Notes under the pieces: generated by a model
What the model saw: only the letters and a program-made list of their open reading frames with translations
Told to the model about the DNA's origin: nothing
Databases searched by the model: none
Assembly (NCBI RefSeq): GCF_015234355.1
Contig: NZ_JADGMV010000004.1
Location: forward strand, 62,001-126,000
Origin: Psychrobacter sp. NG25
GTDB lineage: Bacteria; Pseudomonadota; Gammaproteobacteria; Pseudomonadales; Moraxellaceae
Length of the DNA stretch: 64,000 bases
Direction of reading: 5' to 3'
Translations under genes and position numbers: made by a program
Shown here: piece after piece, positions 27,021 through 36,557 of the stretch
Position numbering within the stretch: position 1 is the stretch's first letter
How the letters are laid out: each line of letters opens with the position of its first letter

Positions 27021-28739
27021 CTAGACAGAAGGTGCTATCAAACGAAAGCATGTTTTCTTATGCTCAGGTATATAAAGTAAACGAGTCTGATTGGCCTCAC
27101 AAAATGCTTGCGATAAATATAATCCCAAGCCTGTTCCCGCTTGATCTGTAGTAAAGAACGGATTAAATAAATGCTCTAAACTTTCGGCGCTCACACCAGC
27201 ACCATCGTCTAAAACATCGATTATAACATCGTTGTCGGCACAATAAATCTCGATTTCTACATAAGCATGAGGGTGTGCATAGCTACTATAGCGTAGGCCA
27301 TTATTGATTAAATTGATCAAAACTTGCTCTAACTGATGAGTATCAAATGATATGGTAGGTTGCGTTTTTACTCGTAAAAAAACGTCATGTCCTTTGAAGT
27401 AGTTTTCTAAAAATGTTGGCATCCACTCAGCCAGTATGATTGACTGCTGACTTGCTGCTTGCTGGCGCGACAGTTTTAGGACATCCTCTATAATACGATT
27501 GACGCGTTTTGTTTGCGCAAATATCATTTTGTAAAGCTCATAATTACCAGACAGGTCGACATTTGAGTTACCAACCACTATATTCTCATCTGTGGTATTT
27601 CTTTCCTCAATTTCTATTACATCTTCCATTAACAGCTGACTGGCCTGAGAAATAGTCGCTAAAGGATTTCTTATTTCGTGGGCAATACTGGCGGTTAACT
27701 GTCCTAGAGATGCTAGCTTTAACTGTTGAGCGCTGGCTTGCTCACGGCGTAAATCTTCTAGCATTATTAGTTTGCTACCATCCTTTAATGGAATGATATA
27801 TACGCGTAGTTTGCCGAATATAGAGGCATTTGCTACTGAAGGTAGGTCGTAAGTAAAAGTACAAGATTGTCCTGCTGAGACTGACAAACAGGCATGCAAG
27901 AGTTGCGTATGTTGTTTGCTAAGCTGTTGCTCAAAGTTGGTTAATAGTTCAGTGTAGCTCTCATGTCGTGTACTATCTAACTCGTCAGATGCGCTTGGCA
28001 ATGGTACCGATGAATTGTAGGGGAGGCTGAGTAATTGGTGAGCGGCAAGATTGGCTAAGACGACATGCTGTTTGTCGATGACGATGACACCATTAGCCAT
28101 CTGCGTGATGACTTCTTGATTGATGACATTCAATCGTGCTACTTCTTTGGCATGACTCGCGGCTACTTTTTCGAGCTGTACTAAGCGATAGGAGATCGAC
28201 CAACTCAATCCACCAACTGCCAAAAAGCTGGCTGACATGAGTAAAGCGTTACCTAAATTGGCCAAATTCATACTATTAGCAATGGCATAAAAAAATTGCT
28301 GATAAATGACAAAAATAATAGCAAGTAGCGTAATGACTAAGGCTTGTGAGCTGTGTAACAGCATAAAGCTAGCTGCTACTACTACCATATATAGCATGGT
28401 CAGCTGTAAATCAGGTGCACCAGCTGAATAAAGCAATAAGCTCAATATAGTAACGTCTAAGACCAAGCCAAAGGCCAGCTGACGTCGCATCTTTTTATGC
28501 ACTACATAAAATAGCCCAAGCAAGATTAAACTCAGTAAAATATAAAAACTTAGGACAGTTTGTTGCAAAAAGCTTGGTAGAGAGGCGATATTGCCAGTCT
28601 GAGCAGTTATATACACCATCAACATAGAAAATAGGCCAACGATGAAGCGGTAACTGCTATAGATTAGCCCTAATCTGCGTAACTGTATTAGCGGAAGGGT
28701 CTCATCTTGATGTAAATAATCAGTAATAGCAGACTTCAT
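27021..28739 (-). CDS. pilS: Type IV pilus sensor kinase PilS
   Basis: Inner-membrane histidine kinase (572 residues). About six hydrophobic segments occupy residues 25-190, followed by a PAS-like region (about 205-330). The H box is SIAHEIRNPLATI, and the ATPase domain carries N (NLINNGLRYSS), G1 (DVLDDGAGVS), F (FNPFFTT) and G2 (GTGLGLYLS) boxes. In pseudomonads PilS monitors pilin in the membrane and phosphorylates PilR. An insertion of about 25 residues (IEERNTTDENIVVGNS region) after the H box is unusual. It starts 36 nt after gacA, so it is probably cotranscribed. Confidence 0.92.
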   Translation of the reverse strand: MKSAITDYLHQDETLPLIQLRRLGLIYSSYRFIVGLFSMLMVYITAQTGNIASLPSFLQQTVLSFYILLSLILLGLFYVVHKKMRRQLAFGLVLDVTILSLLLYSAGAPDLQLTMLYMVVVAASFMLLHSSQALVITLLAIIFVIYQQFFYAIANSMNLANLGNALLMSASFLAVGGLSWSISYRLVQLEKVAASHAKEVARLNVINQEVITQMANGVIVIDKQHVVLANLAAHQLLSLPYNSSVPLPSASDELDSTRHESYTELLTNFEQQLSKQHTQLLHACLSVSAGQSCTFTYDLPSVANASIFGKLRVYIIPLKDGSKLIMLEDLRREQASAQQLKLASLGQLTASIAHEIRNPLATISQASQLLMEDVIEIEERNTTDENIVVGNSNVDLSGNYELYKMIFAQTKRVNRIIEDVLKLSRQQAASQQSIILAEWMPTFLENYFKGHDVFLRVKTQPTISFDTHQLEQVLINLINNGLRYSSYAHPHAYVEIEIYCADNDVIIDVLDDGAGVSAESLEHLFNPFFTTDQAGTGLGLYLSQAFCEANQTRLLYIPEHKKTCFRLIAPSV

Positions 28740-28775
28740 AAATTGACCATAGTAAAGAAAAGGTGGCTAAACGAT

Positions 28776-29411
28776 TTATGGTTGAATAAGACCGTGACGA
28801 ATGGCCAAATGAGTCAATTTGACATCACTATCAACACCGACTTTTTCGTAAATACGATAGCGATAAGTGTTAATGGTTTTCACACTGACGAATAGCTGAT
28901 CGGCTATCTGTTGAGGGCTTTGACAGTTAACCACCATCATTGCTACCTGCTTTTCACGGTCACTTAATAGATCAAATGGTGAGTTAGCATTATCTGATAA
29001 CAGCACATCGGCCAATTGTTCGGCAACATCTTGGCTAAAATAGCGTCCGCCTTGATAAACCTTCTTAACAGCTCTTATCATCTCATCAAGGGGTGTGCCT
29101 TTAGTAATATAACCATTGACACCTGCTTTGATAAGCATCGAAGGATAAGGCTGTGCGGACATGCTACTGACGGCTAATATTTTAACACCTATATCAAGCT
29201 GAATTAAGCGTTTGGTTGCTTCTAGTCCACCGATATTGGGCATGTTGACATCAAGCAAGACCACATCAGGACGCAGCTGTTTAGCCAACCTAATAGCCAT
29301 ATCACCACTGTCAGCTTCGCCGACAACTTCGATGTCGATACTGTCTGATAGCATGCGGCTAATACCCATTCTTACCAAATCATGATCATCTACTACCAAT
29401 ACTTTAATCAT
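28776..29411 (-). CDS. gacA: GacA/UvrY-type response regulator
   Basis: NarL-type two-domain regulator (211 residues). The receiver has Asp8/Asp9 and phospho-acceptor Asp54 (VVLLDVNMPNIGG), with Lys in YITKGTPLDEMI. The C-terminal LuxR helix-turn-helix is 'LSDREKQVAMMVVNCQSPQQIADQLFVSVKTINTYRYRIYEKV'. The sequence matches the GacA/UvrY group, which drives CsrA-sequestering small RNAs; csrA is at 59.6 kb. The cognate GacS kinase is not in the window. It lies immediately upstream of pilS. Confidence 0.88.
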   Translation of the reverse strand: MIKVLVVDDHDLVRMGISRMLSDSIDIEVVGEADSGDMAIRLAKQLRPDVVLLDVNMPNIGGLEATKRLIQLDIGVKILAVSSMSAQPYPSMLIKAGVNGYITKGTPLDEMIRAVKKVYQGGRYFSQDVAEQLADVLLSDNANSPFDLLSDREKQVAMMVVNCQSPQQIADQLFVSVKTINTYRYRIYEKVGVDSDVKLTHLAIRHGLIQP

Positions 29412-29823
29412 AACGATACTCTTTATTTTTTGTCAGAATGAATGTTTAACTGATGCTGAATGACAAGTAGTTTCAAGTCATTTGAGCTATTTTCTAATCT
29501 TGGAACACAATATACTGCTAACGTATTATGTCGTTATTACTACGCAATATAACAAAATATGAATGGTCGCTTGATTAACAGTCAACCTATGTTTCTAAAA
29601 TGTGAAGCAATGTTTCTATAGTATAAAGTGGTTGTAGCGAAATTTGAATTAGGTCAAAATAAACTACTAAATCAGTTTGATAGATTAAACTTAAATGCAA
29701 ACCATGATACACTAAAAATACAAAAACTCTATATGAGTACTTACAAACACATCCATAAAGGCTACGTACGTTTGTGACGTCAGGCAGGGTATAACTGACG
29801 TGATAACGACAGCAGGGGGCATA
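29412..29823. other. Intergenic region gacA / pbpG
   Basis: 412 nt between divergent genes. A/T-rich, with two AATGTTTCTA-like repeats near 29588-29620 and a short palindrome TGACGTCA (about 29775-29782) repeated in part as CTGACGT near 29795, close to the pbpG start. No RNA gene or credible small reading frame is seen. Confidence 0.5.
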
Positions 29824-30885
29824 ATGAAGCAACTACCATTAACCAAACAGCAATTAATCGCTGCTATGATTTCATTGAGTTTGGGCAGTGCTGCACAAGC
29901 CGCACTTACGATTAATGGTAGCACTGATACTGGATCTAGTGCTCGTATGAGTTGGGGCGGTGCGGACAGTCTATCTGAAGCACGTAACATCATGTACAAG
30001 TCTAACAGCTCTACTATCAAAAAAATTGATAATGGTTCTGGTACAACAACTTCTAACAGTTTTGGTAGTAGTAACAATAGTTACAATACCACCTACCGCG
30101 GTGCATTCGGTAGTAGTGATATGATCCCTATTAGTACTGATTCTCGCAGTGTCGCTGTCATTGACGCTGAGACTGGTGAGTCTATTTATGAAAAGGATGC
30201 CGATGTTGCGCGCCCGATGGCCAGTATTACTAAAGTAATGACCGCTATGGTGGTACTGGATGCTGGTCTCGATATGCGCGAAGAGATTACTCTTGATCCA
30301 GAAGACTTCGTCGGTCCTAAGCGTGCAAGCTCGAACCTAAAATCTGGCGATCGTATGAATCGTGCTGAAATTTTATTAATGGCATTGATGAAATCAGAAA
30401 ATCCGGCTGCAAAAAGTTTAGCCCGTAACTATCCAGGTGGTTATAATGCCTTTATGCGTGCGATGAACCGTAAGGCTCAAGACTTAGGAATGACGACCGC
30501 TTTCTTCGGTGACCCAACGGGTCTCGATAAGCGCAACGTTGCTTCGCCAAAAGATCTTGTGAAAATGGTACGTGCTGCTGGTAATTACGATGTGATTCGT
30601 CGTTTCTCTACCACGAAGAGCTATGACTTCTTTGTCTCAAACTACTCAAGTGGCAACCGCACTTATAAAGCCAACAACACAAGTAGCTTGGTTCGAGACG
30701 GCAGTTATCCAATTGGTATCTCAAAAACAGGGTTTATCAATGAAGCGGGTCGTTGCGTCGTGATGGAAACGCGCGTGAATAACCGTCCAGCGATTATCGT
30801 AATCTTAGGGGCGAACAGCTCAGCCACGCGTTGGGGTGATGCCAAAAATATTCTTAACAGTTTAGCGACACGTCGCACAGTTTAA
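29824..30885 (+). CDS. pbpG: D-alanyl-D-alanine endopeptidase (S11 family)
   Basis: Periplasmic low-molecular-mass PBP (353 residues) that cleaves peptidoglycan cross-links. A signal peptide MKQLPLTKQQLIAAMISLSL ends at AQA. A Ser/Asn/Thr-rich stretch (about 30-90) precedes the catalytic domain. The active-site triads are S-x-x-K in MASITKVMTAMVV, S-E-N in LMKSENPAAKSLARNYPGG, and K-T-G in 'GISKTGFINEAGRCVV'. I use ATG 29824 after the GGGGG box. An upstream GTG at 29800 would spoil the signal peptide. Confidence 0.92.
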   Translation: MKQLPLTKQQLIAAMISLSLGSAAQAALTINGSTDTGSSARMSWGGADSLSEARNIMYKSNSSTIKKIDNGSGTTTSNSFGSSNNSYNTTYRGAFGSSDMIPISTDSRSVAVIDAETGESIYEKDADVARPMASITKVMTAMVVLDAGLDMREEITLDPEDFVGPKRASSNLKSGDRMNRAEILLMALMKSENPAAKSLARNYPGGYNAFMRAMNRKAQDLGMTTAFFGDPTGLDKRNVASPKDLVKMVRAAGNYDVIRRFSTTKSYDFFVSNYSSGNRTYKANNTSSLVRDGSYPIGISKTGFINEAGRCVVMETRVNNRPAIIVILGANSSATRWGDAKNILNSLATRRTV

Positions 30886-30907
30886 GCTTATTGGTTTGGT
30901 ACTTATA

Positions 30908-30940
30908 AAAAAGCTGTTATGTGATATAACAGCTTTTTTA
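30908..30940 (+). terminator. Terminator of pbpG
   Basis: Arms AAAAAAGCTGTTAT and ATAACAGCTTTTTT surround a 5-nt loop. Confidence 0.92.
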
Positions 30941-30966
30941 TTGTGTGGATATTAAGGACACATTGT

Positions 30967-31635
30967 ATGATTAAGTCATCAAATTTTTTAATGCCAAAGC
31001 TATACTTATTGACAAACGATGATGAGTTTTCAATTCTATATCAGAAGTTAGAAGCAGCATTAGCAACTGGCTTAATTGCGCTACTACAAATCAGGCGCAA
31101 GAAGATACTCGCGTTACCTAATGGCGAGTCGCAACTGTACGACGAGGCGCTACAAATAGTTGATTTGGCAAATACGTACAACGTTCCAGTTGTCATAAAT
31201 GATGATATTAACTTGGCAGCGAAGCTTGGTGTCGGTGTGCATCTGGGTCAAAAAGATGGCAGTGTTCGTGATACACAAAAGTATTTAGCACCGAACCAGA
31301 TTATTGGTCGCACTTGTCACTGTGAGTCAGCGTTAGTCGAAGAAGCAAAAAGCGATGGTGCAAGTTATGCTGCAATGGGCGCAGTCTTTACTTCTACAAC
31401 CAAACCAAATGCCGATATCGTTTCACATGAGCAGCTTGTTGCCGGTTGTCAGCAAGGCATAGACATGTGCGTGATAGGTGGTCTGACGGCTGAAAATGTC
31501 TCGACTCTAGCGGGGTTGCCTATTAAATATGTCGCAGTAGTAGGCGATATCATGGATTTACCAGTAGCGCAAATCGCTAAACGTTGCCAACAGTGGCAGC
31601 AGGCATTTTCTGAGTGGGAAAAACCTGCTTTATAG
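30967..31635 (+). CDS. thiE: Thiamine-phosphate synthase
   Basis: TIM-barrel enzyme joining HMP-diphosphate and THZ-phosphate (222 residues). Motifs include LLQIRRKK, 'VVINDDINLAAKLGVGVHLGQKDG', 'IGRTCHCESAL', 'GAVFTSTTKPNA' and 'VIGGLTAENV'. The substrate-loop sequence is a little divergent (IIGRTCH where many have IIGVS). ATG 30967 has AAGGA 8 nt upstream; ATG 30991 (MPKLYLLT) is the alternative. The leader of about 30 nt after the pbpG terminator is too short for a TPP riboswitch. It stands apart from other thi genes. Confidence 0.9.
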   Translation: MIKSSNFLMPKLYLLTNDDEFSILYQKLEAALATGLIALLQIRRKKILALPNGESQLYDEALQIVDLANTYNVPVVINDDINLAAKLGVGVHLGQKDGSVRDTQKYLAPNQIIGRTCHCESALVEEAKSDGASYAAMGAVFTSTTKPNADIVSHEQLVAGCQQGIDMCVIGGLTAENVSTLAGLPIKYVAVVGDIMDLPVAQIAKRCQQWQQAFSEWEKPAL

Positions 31636-31663
31636 TCTATTTATTGAAAATATAAGCCAAATG

Positions 31664-31993
31664 TTATTCAGCATGTTCCATACATAGTGTGGCGTAGGGT
31701 AGGGCTTCTAAGCGTTGTACTTCGATTTGCTTGCCGCATACCTCACACTCGCCATATGTGCCGTTTTCGATACGGCTTAAGGCATTGTCGACATAAATTA
31801 AGCTTTGGTGTGCTTCGCCCATGAGGTTCTTGCGCATGTCATTTTGACGATATGAGATGGCTTGATCTTCCCAGTGCTCGTTTAGAGCATCTTGTGGGTT
31901 TTGAATATGGTCTTCAATTTTATCGATTCGAGTCTCATACTCGTTTTTTAGTGCTAACAGGTTTTGCTTGGCAGTCTCTAAGTTGATGCTCAT
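31664..31993 (-). CDS. TraR/DksA-family zinc-finger protein
   Basis: Short DksA-like protein (109 residues). A coiled-coil region (about 1-75) is followed by a C-terminal finger, C-E-V-C-x17-C-M-E-H, so the fourth ligand is His rather than the usual Cys. The coiled-coil tip reads NEHWEDQAI, and only the final D-x-A matches the D-x-x-D-x-A motif of DksA. Full-length DksA is about 150 residues, so this is a paralogue of the small type that may bind the RNA polymerase secondary channel. AGGAG lies 6 nt before the ATG. It converges on thiE. Confidence 0.8.
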   Translation of the reverse strand: MSINLETAKQNLLALKNEYETRIDKIEDHIQNPQDALNEHWEDQAISYRQNDMRKNLMGEAHQSLIYVDNALSRIENGTYGECEVCGKQIEVQRLEALPYATLCMEHAE

Positions 31994-32371
31994 TATATTC
32001 TCCTAAGGATGGGTTGTTTTTATTATCTACAATTATATCGTAGAGACGTTGACGGTTGAGTACCACCACAAAATGTTACTGGCTCTTTAATAAGGTTCAA
32101 AGAATAAGCGTTGAGTTTTTGGTAGGTTCCACATGAGCTATCGACAGAAAACTGGTAGAATACACCGCCGTTAATTTTTGTCTAAATAGATATGTTGATA
32201 ATCGAATAATAAACATAAAGAATTATCACAAAGGTAGCGTTCAGTTTAGGAAAATAAAGATCAACATAGATAACAGTTGGTCGACCCTCTTTTATAAAAA
32301 ATATGTAATAACACATGTCATAGCAATAGCAACCGTAAATTAACCAACAGATTGATGTATAGGAGCAGGTA
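31994..32371. other. Intergenic region dksA-like / pgk
   Basis: 378 nt between divergent genes. It becomes A/T-rich toward pgk and ends in the pgk ribosome binding site AGGAGCAGGT. Apart from presumed promoters I see no RNA, repeat or reading frame that I can support. Confidence 0.5.
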
Positions 32372-33574
32372 ATGAATTTTTTGCGTATGAGTGAGCTGAA
32401 CTTAACGGATAAAGTCGTGTTAGTCCGAGAAGATCTAAACGTACCTATCAAAAATGGTAAAGTTACGAGTGCTGCTCGTCTGCAAGCAAGCCTACCTACT
32501 ATAAAGATGGCACTAGAAAAAGGGGCTGCTGTTATTGTTTGCTCACATCTAGGCCGTCCGACTGAAGGCAGTCCTGAAGCAATATATTCATTAGAACCTG
32601 TTGCTGACTATTTAAGCGAAAAACTAGCAGCACCAGTGAGCCTGAACCGTGATTATTTGACGCAAGGCGCTTCTATCAAAGCTGGTGAAGTCGTACTACT
32701 AGAAAACGTGCGTTTCAATGAAGGTGAAAAGAAAAATGATGCCTCTTTAGCCAAAAAATACGCAGATTTATGCGATGTATTTGTGATGGATGCTTTTGGT
32801 ACGGCACATCGTGCGCAAGCATCAACAGAAGGCGTTACTCAAGCCATGCATCAAATGGGAAAAACAGTCTGTGCAGGCCCTTTGTTAGCTGCTGAACTTG
32901 ATGCACTGAGTCTAGCACTTGAGACCCCAGCTCAGCCGATGTTAGCTATTGTTGGTGGATCGAAAGTATCGACAAAATTAGAAGTTTTGCACAGCTTGGC
33001 AGAAGTATGCACACAGATTATTGTTGGTGGTGGTATTGCTAATACTTTCTTAGCGGCTCAAGGTCATAGTGTTGGTGCGTCATTGTATGAAGCAGATTTA
33101 GTAGATACAGCTCGTGACATCATGAGTAAAACTGAAATTTTACTGCCTGAGTATGTCGTCGTTGCTGATAAAAACGACATCGACTTTGCTGACTTTACTG
33201 GCTCACTGCAAAAGGCAGCCGCAACGATTAAGTCTGTTGACTCGATTGGTGACAATGACATGATATTGGACATCGCACCAGAGAGCGCAAAACAGCTTGC
33301 CGATGCGATTATCAATGCGAAGACTATTCTATGGAACGGCCCAGTGGGTGTATTTGAAGTAGATGCTTTCGGCCAAGGTACACATATAGTGGCAAATGCT
33401 GTTAAAGATAGCCAAGGTTTTTCAATTGCTGGTGGCGGCGATACGTTGGCAGCAATCGATAAATATCAAATTGCTGATGGTGTCAGCTATATGTCAACGG
33501 GCGGTGGTGCATTCTTGGAATTCGTAGAAGGTAAAGTGCTTCCAGCGGTTGCAGCGCTGCAAATTGATGCTTAA
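32372..33574 (+). CDS. pgk: Phosphoglycerate kinase
   Basis: Glycolytic kinase transferring phosphate from 1,3-bisphosphoglycerate to ADP (400 residues, normal length). Signature '[24 protein letters not shown]', '[10 protein letters not shown]', the nucleotide-site '[14 protein letters not shown]', '[18 protein letters not shown]' and the final '[12 protein letters not shown]' and '[10 protein letters not shown]'. AGGAGC lies 7 nt upstream of the ATG. It heads a glycolytic group with fba, with a small lipoprotein gene in between. Confidence 0.97.
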   Translation: MNFLRMSELNLTDKVVLVREDLNVPIKNGKVTSAARLQASLPTIKMALEKGAAVIVCSHLGRPTEGSPEAIYSLEPVADYLSEKLAAPVSLNRDYLTQGASIKAGEVVLLENVRFNEGEKKNDASLAKKYADLCDVFVMDAFGTAHRAQASTEGVTQAMHQMGKTVCAGPLLAAELDALSLALETPAQPMLAIVGGSKVSTKLEVLHSLAEVCTQIIVGGGIANTFLAAQGHSVGASLYEADLVDTARDIMSKTEILLPEYVVVADKNDIDFADFTGSLQKAAATIKSVDSIGDNDMILDIAPESAKQLADAIINAKTILWNGPVGVFEVDAFGQGTHIVANAVKDSQGFSIAGGGDTLAAIDKYQIADGVSYMSTGGGAFLEFVEGKVLPAVAALQIDA

Positions 33575-33830
33575 TTAAGTCGATGCTACCTAGACGTTTG
33601 GTAACATTAGACGTACAACTAATGTTAAGCATCTCATGTAGGCTATCGAAATAATGTGATGGTTATCGCTTTTTTAGTCTGTCTTCAGACCAGTTATAAG
33701 CAATAGCCGTTGATTATTAAGTCATTATTATTTATCTATATACTTAAAATTATTATTGCATGTCTCATTTGCACTCTATAAAATAGTGCCACCATGTATT
33801 TTGACATGTCTTATTTACGAGAGGTTTATT

Positions 33831-34196
33831 ATGTTAAAACGTCATTTGTTACTTGCTAGCGTACTTGCTGGTACTTTTGCAGTTACTGCATGTAGCCAAC
33901 AGACAGAAGAAAACGCTGAAGCGACTACTGAGTCTGCTGCTGATGACATTTCTGCTGAAACTGAAGCGACTGCTGCTGACGCTGAAGCGGCTGCTCAAGA
34001 CGCTGGTACTGAAGTTACCGAAGGCGCAGAAACTGCTGGTGCAGCTGCTACAGATGCATTGCAAAACACTGGTGATGCTATCGCTGAAGGTACTAGCACT
34101 GTCGTTGAAGGTACTGCTTCTGCGGTATCTGAAGGCGCTACTGCTGTTGCTGAAGGTGCGGACGATATCGCTGTTGACGCTGAGCAACAGTATTAA
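33831..34196 (+). CDS. Small Ala/Glu-rich lipoprotein
   Basis: 121 residues from ATG 33831 (GAGAGG 7-8 nt upstream). Signal peptide MLKRHLLLASVLAGTFAV ends in lipobox V-T-A-C, with Cys at about residue 21. The mature part is almost only Ala, Glu, Asp, Thr, Gly and Val, with loose A-E-G-x-x repeats (AEGTSTVVEGTASAVSEGATAVAEGADD), suggesting an amphipathic or disordered acidic chain in the envelope. I do not recognise a functional family. It lies between pgk and fba but has its own leader and terminator. Confidence 0.8.
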   Translation: MLKRHLLLASVLAGTFAVTACSQQTEENAEATTESAADDISAETEATAADAEAAAQDAGTEVTEGAETAGAAATDALQNTGDAIAEGTSTVVEGTASAVSEGATAVAEGADDIAVDAEQQY

Positions 34197-34653
34197 GTTA
34201 AGTAGTAAGCTAAGTAATAAGTCACTTCATTACTGATTTATTGACCTGCTATTGATTGATAGAATAAATCAATAGATTAGTAACGAACATAGATTTTTGT
34301 ATTATAAGCCTCATGATATATTAGAAAAGCCTTGGTGATAGCCAAGGCTTTTTGCATTTCTTATTTTTAATTTGAAACTTTATATGAACTAACCTATTAG
34401 CCGATCATTTGCAGAATGCGCTAAAATAAAGCATAGACTAAACATATAAACAAATAGTCAGGCAACGACTACGAAGACAGAGCAATTTTTGTTATAATCA
34501 TCGCGTATTCATTGTCCTGAAATGATTCACTATTATGCTGATTGACAGTGCTATTACTGTTATCAAGCAAAGTTTTTTGCTAATGGCTTTAAAAGCCGTC
34601 ATTTCAAGAGCTATTTTTAAAATACTATCCAAAACTCAATCAGAGAGCGTTTT
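34197..34653. other. Intergenic region upstream of fba
   Basis: 457 nt. It holds the terminator at 34325-34353, then an A/T-rich region with a good -10-like TTATAAT at about 34491-34497. There is no reading frame or RNA that I can support. Confidence 0.5.
34325..34353 (+). terminator. Terminator of the small lipoprotein gene
   Basis: Perfect arms AAAAGCCTTGG and CCAAGGCTTTT surround a 6-nt loop and have a T run. Confidence 0.92.
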
Positions 34654-35691
34654 ATGGCCTTAATATCTTTACGTCAACTTCTAGATCATGCCGCTGAACA
34701 TAGCTATGGTGTTCCTGCCTTCAACGTCAATAACCTAGAGCAGATGCGTGCAATTATGATGGCTGCAGATGCCTGTGATTCACCTGTTATCGTCCAAGCC
34801 AGCGCTGGTGCACGTAGTTATGCAGGGTCAGCATTTTTGCGTCACTTGATTATTGCTGCTATCGAAGAATGGCCACATATTCCAGTCGTTATGCATCAAG
34901 ACCATGGCATGTCACCTGCGATTTGCCAACGTTCAATCCAGCTTGGCTTTTCATCAGTGATGATGGACGGCTCGCTTGGAGAAGATGGTAAGACACCGAT
35001 GGATTATGATTATAATGCTAGCGTGACTCGTGAAGTCGTTAAGATGGCACATGCTTGCGGTGTTTCTGTAGAAGGTGAGATCGGTTGCTTGGGTAGTCTT
35101 GAGACTGGTATGGCAGGCGAAGAAGACGGCTCTGGTGCAGAAGGCGTATTGGATCATGAGCAACTATTGACCAGTGCTGACGAAGCTGAGCAGTTCGTTA
35201 AAGACACCAATGTCGATGCGTTAGCCATTGCTATCGGTACTAGCCATGGTGCCTATAAATTCACACGTCCACCTACAGGTGACATTCTGTCTATTGAGCG
35301 CGTAAAAGAGATTCATGCCCGTATTCCTAACACGCATTTGGTGATGCATGGTTCGTCATCAGTACCGCAAGAGTGGCTAAAAGTCATCAATGAAAATGGC
35401 GGTAATATTAGTGAGACTTATGGCGTACCTGTTGAGCAAATCGTTGAAGCGATTAAGCATGGCGTACGTAAGGTCAATATCGATACAGATTTACGTTTGG
35501 CATCAACGGGTGCTATTCGTAAATTTCTTGCAGAAAACCCGAGCGAGTTTGATCCACGTAAATACTTCAAAGCATCTATGGTCGCAATGTCAGACATCTG
35601 CACCAATCGTTTTGAAGCTTTCGGTTCTGCAGGTCAAGCGCATAAAATTCGTCCAACTAGCCTTGAAGGTATGGTGAACTTTTACCAGTAA
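34654..35691 (+). CDS. fba: Fructose-bisphosphate aldolase, class II
   Basis: Zinc-dependent aldolase (345 residues) of the Calvin/gluconeogenic subtype. It begins [30 protein letters not shown]. The zinc ligands lie in '[11 protein letters not shown]', '[12 protein letters not shown]', '[10 protein letters not shown]' and '[10 protein letters not shown]', and the phosphate site is [12 protein letters not shown]-rich site CAGAGAGCG precedes the ATG. It follows pgk in the same direction. Confidence 0.96.
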   Translation: MALISLRQLLDHAAEHSYGVPAFNVNNLEQMRAIMMAADACDSPVIVQASAGARSYAGSAFLRHLIIAAIEEWPHIPVVMHQDHGMSPAICQRSIQLGFSSVMMDGSLGEDGKTPMDYDYNASVTREVVKMAHACGVSVEGEIGCLGSLETGMAGEEDGSGAEGVLDHEQLLTSADEAEQFVKDTNVDALAIAIGTSHGAYKFTRPPTGDILSIERVKEIHARIPNTHLVMHGSSSVPQEWLKVINENGGNISETYGVPVEQIVEAIKHGVRKVNIDTDLRLASTGAIRKFLAENPSEFDPRKYFKASMVAMSDICTNRFEAFGSAGQAHKIRPTSLEGMVNFYQ

Positions 35692-35773
35692 GATTTGTCT
35701 GGTAAAAAATAGCGGACAATAAAGCGGCAGCTGATGTCGTTTATACAATAACCTATATAAGAGGTAGTAAGTG

Positions 35774-36397
35774 ATGATCGGATTGATTACCGGACAAGTG
35801 CAATATTTAATGGCACCAACCGCTTGTATCATGACTACCTCTGGTGTTGGTTATGATATTGAGCTGCCATTGCCTTCATTTTGTCAGCTACATCTCAATG
35901 AGCAGGCAAGTATTTGGACGCATTTTCATGTGCGTGAAGATGCGCAGCTGCTCTATGGATTTATCGATCGCAAAGAGCGAGATGTCTTTCGTCAGTTGAT
36001 TAAAATCAATGGTGTTGGGGCAAAAATGGCCTTGGCTATGCTATCTGCGATGTCAGCAGCTGAGCTCAAAATGCACGTTGAGCAGGATTCAGAGACAGCC
36101 CTGACTCGTATTCCAGGTATCGGTAAAAAAACGGCACAACGTTTGCTGATTGAACTAAAAGACAAACTGAAAAATATTGAAGTGGATAATAGCAATTTAG
36201 AGTTCGCTATTCAGCCTGCTGAGATTTCTGCCGAAGACAATATCATCGCTGAAGTAGAAGGCGCTTTGATTAGCTTGGGCTATAAAGAAAAAGAAGCCCA
36301 GCAAGCCATTAGAGCCGCTAAGAGTAATGGTGATGTCTTTGTAGATACGCAAGGATTGTTAAAAGCCACGCTACAGCAGCTATCAACGTTTAAGTAG
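35774..36397 (+). CDS. ruvA: Holliday junction helicase subunit RuvA
   Basis: Tetrameric junction-binding subunit (207 residues). An OB domain (MIGLITGQVQYL) is followed by tandem helix-hairpin-helix motifs ('INGVGAKMALAML' and 'IPGIGKKTAQRLLIELKDKL') and a C-terminal UBA-like domain III ('ALISLGYKEKEAQQAIRAA') that regulates RuvB. Start ATG 35774 gives the canonical MIGLI; the in-frame GTG at 35771 is less likely. ruvB follows after 160 nt with a hairpin between, so the two may not be a simple operon. Confidence 0.95.
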   Translation: MIGLITGQVQYLMAPTACIMTTSGVGYDIELPLPSFCQLHLNEQASIWTHFHVREDAQLLYGFIDRKERDVFRQLIKINGVGAKMALAMLSAMSAAELKMHVEQDSETALTRIPGIGKKTAQRLLIELKDKLKNIEVDNSNLEFAIQPAEISAEDNIIAEVEGALISLGYKEKEAQQAIRAAKSNGDVFVDTQGLLKATLQQLSTFK

Positions 36398-36444
36398 TTT
36401 TGGCTACTATTGCTACTAATGGTTACATCAGTAAACATCGAATA

Positions 36445-36476
36445 AATAAGCGACATTAATTGTCGCTTATTTTCGT
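36445..36476 (+). terminator. Hairpin terminator after ruvA
   Basis: Arms AATAAGCGACA and TGTCGCTTATT surround a 4-nt loop and are followed by TTCGTTTT, an imperfect T tract. It may only partly stop transcription into ruvB. Confidence 0.7.
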
Positions 36477-36557
36477 TTTGGCAGATAACTTTTAATGTTT
36501 TGCATGACTTATAGGTGGCGTTTGGTTATGCTATTTATTACCTAATTTATTAATATA

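Noticed and set aside
29588..29620. AATGTTTCTA-like repeats upstream of pbpG
   Set aside because: Only two short imperfect units with no clear regulatory spacing; not reported as a site.
30886..30966. TPP riboswitch before thiE
   Set aside because: Only about 30 nt lie between the pbpG terminator and the start codon, and no THI-box sequence is present.
33849..34187. Long antisense frames across the small lipoprotein gene
   Set aside because: They are by-products of its repetitive GCT/GAA codon use; the sense frame has a signal peptide, lipobox and ribosome binding site.
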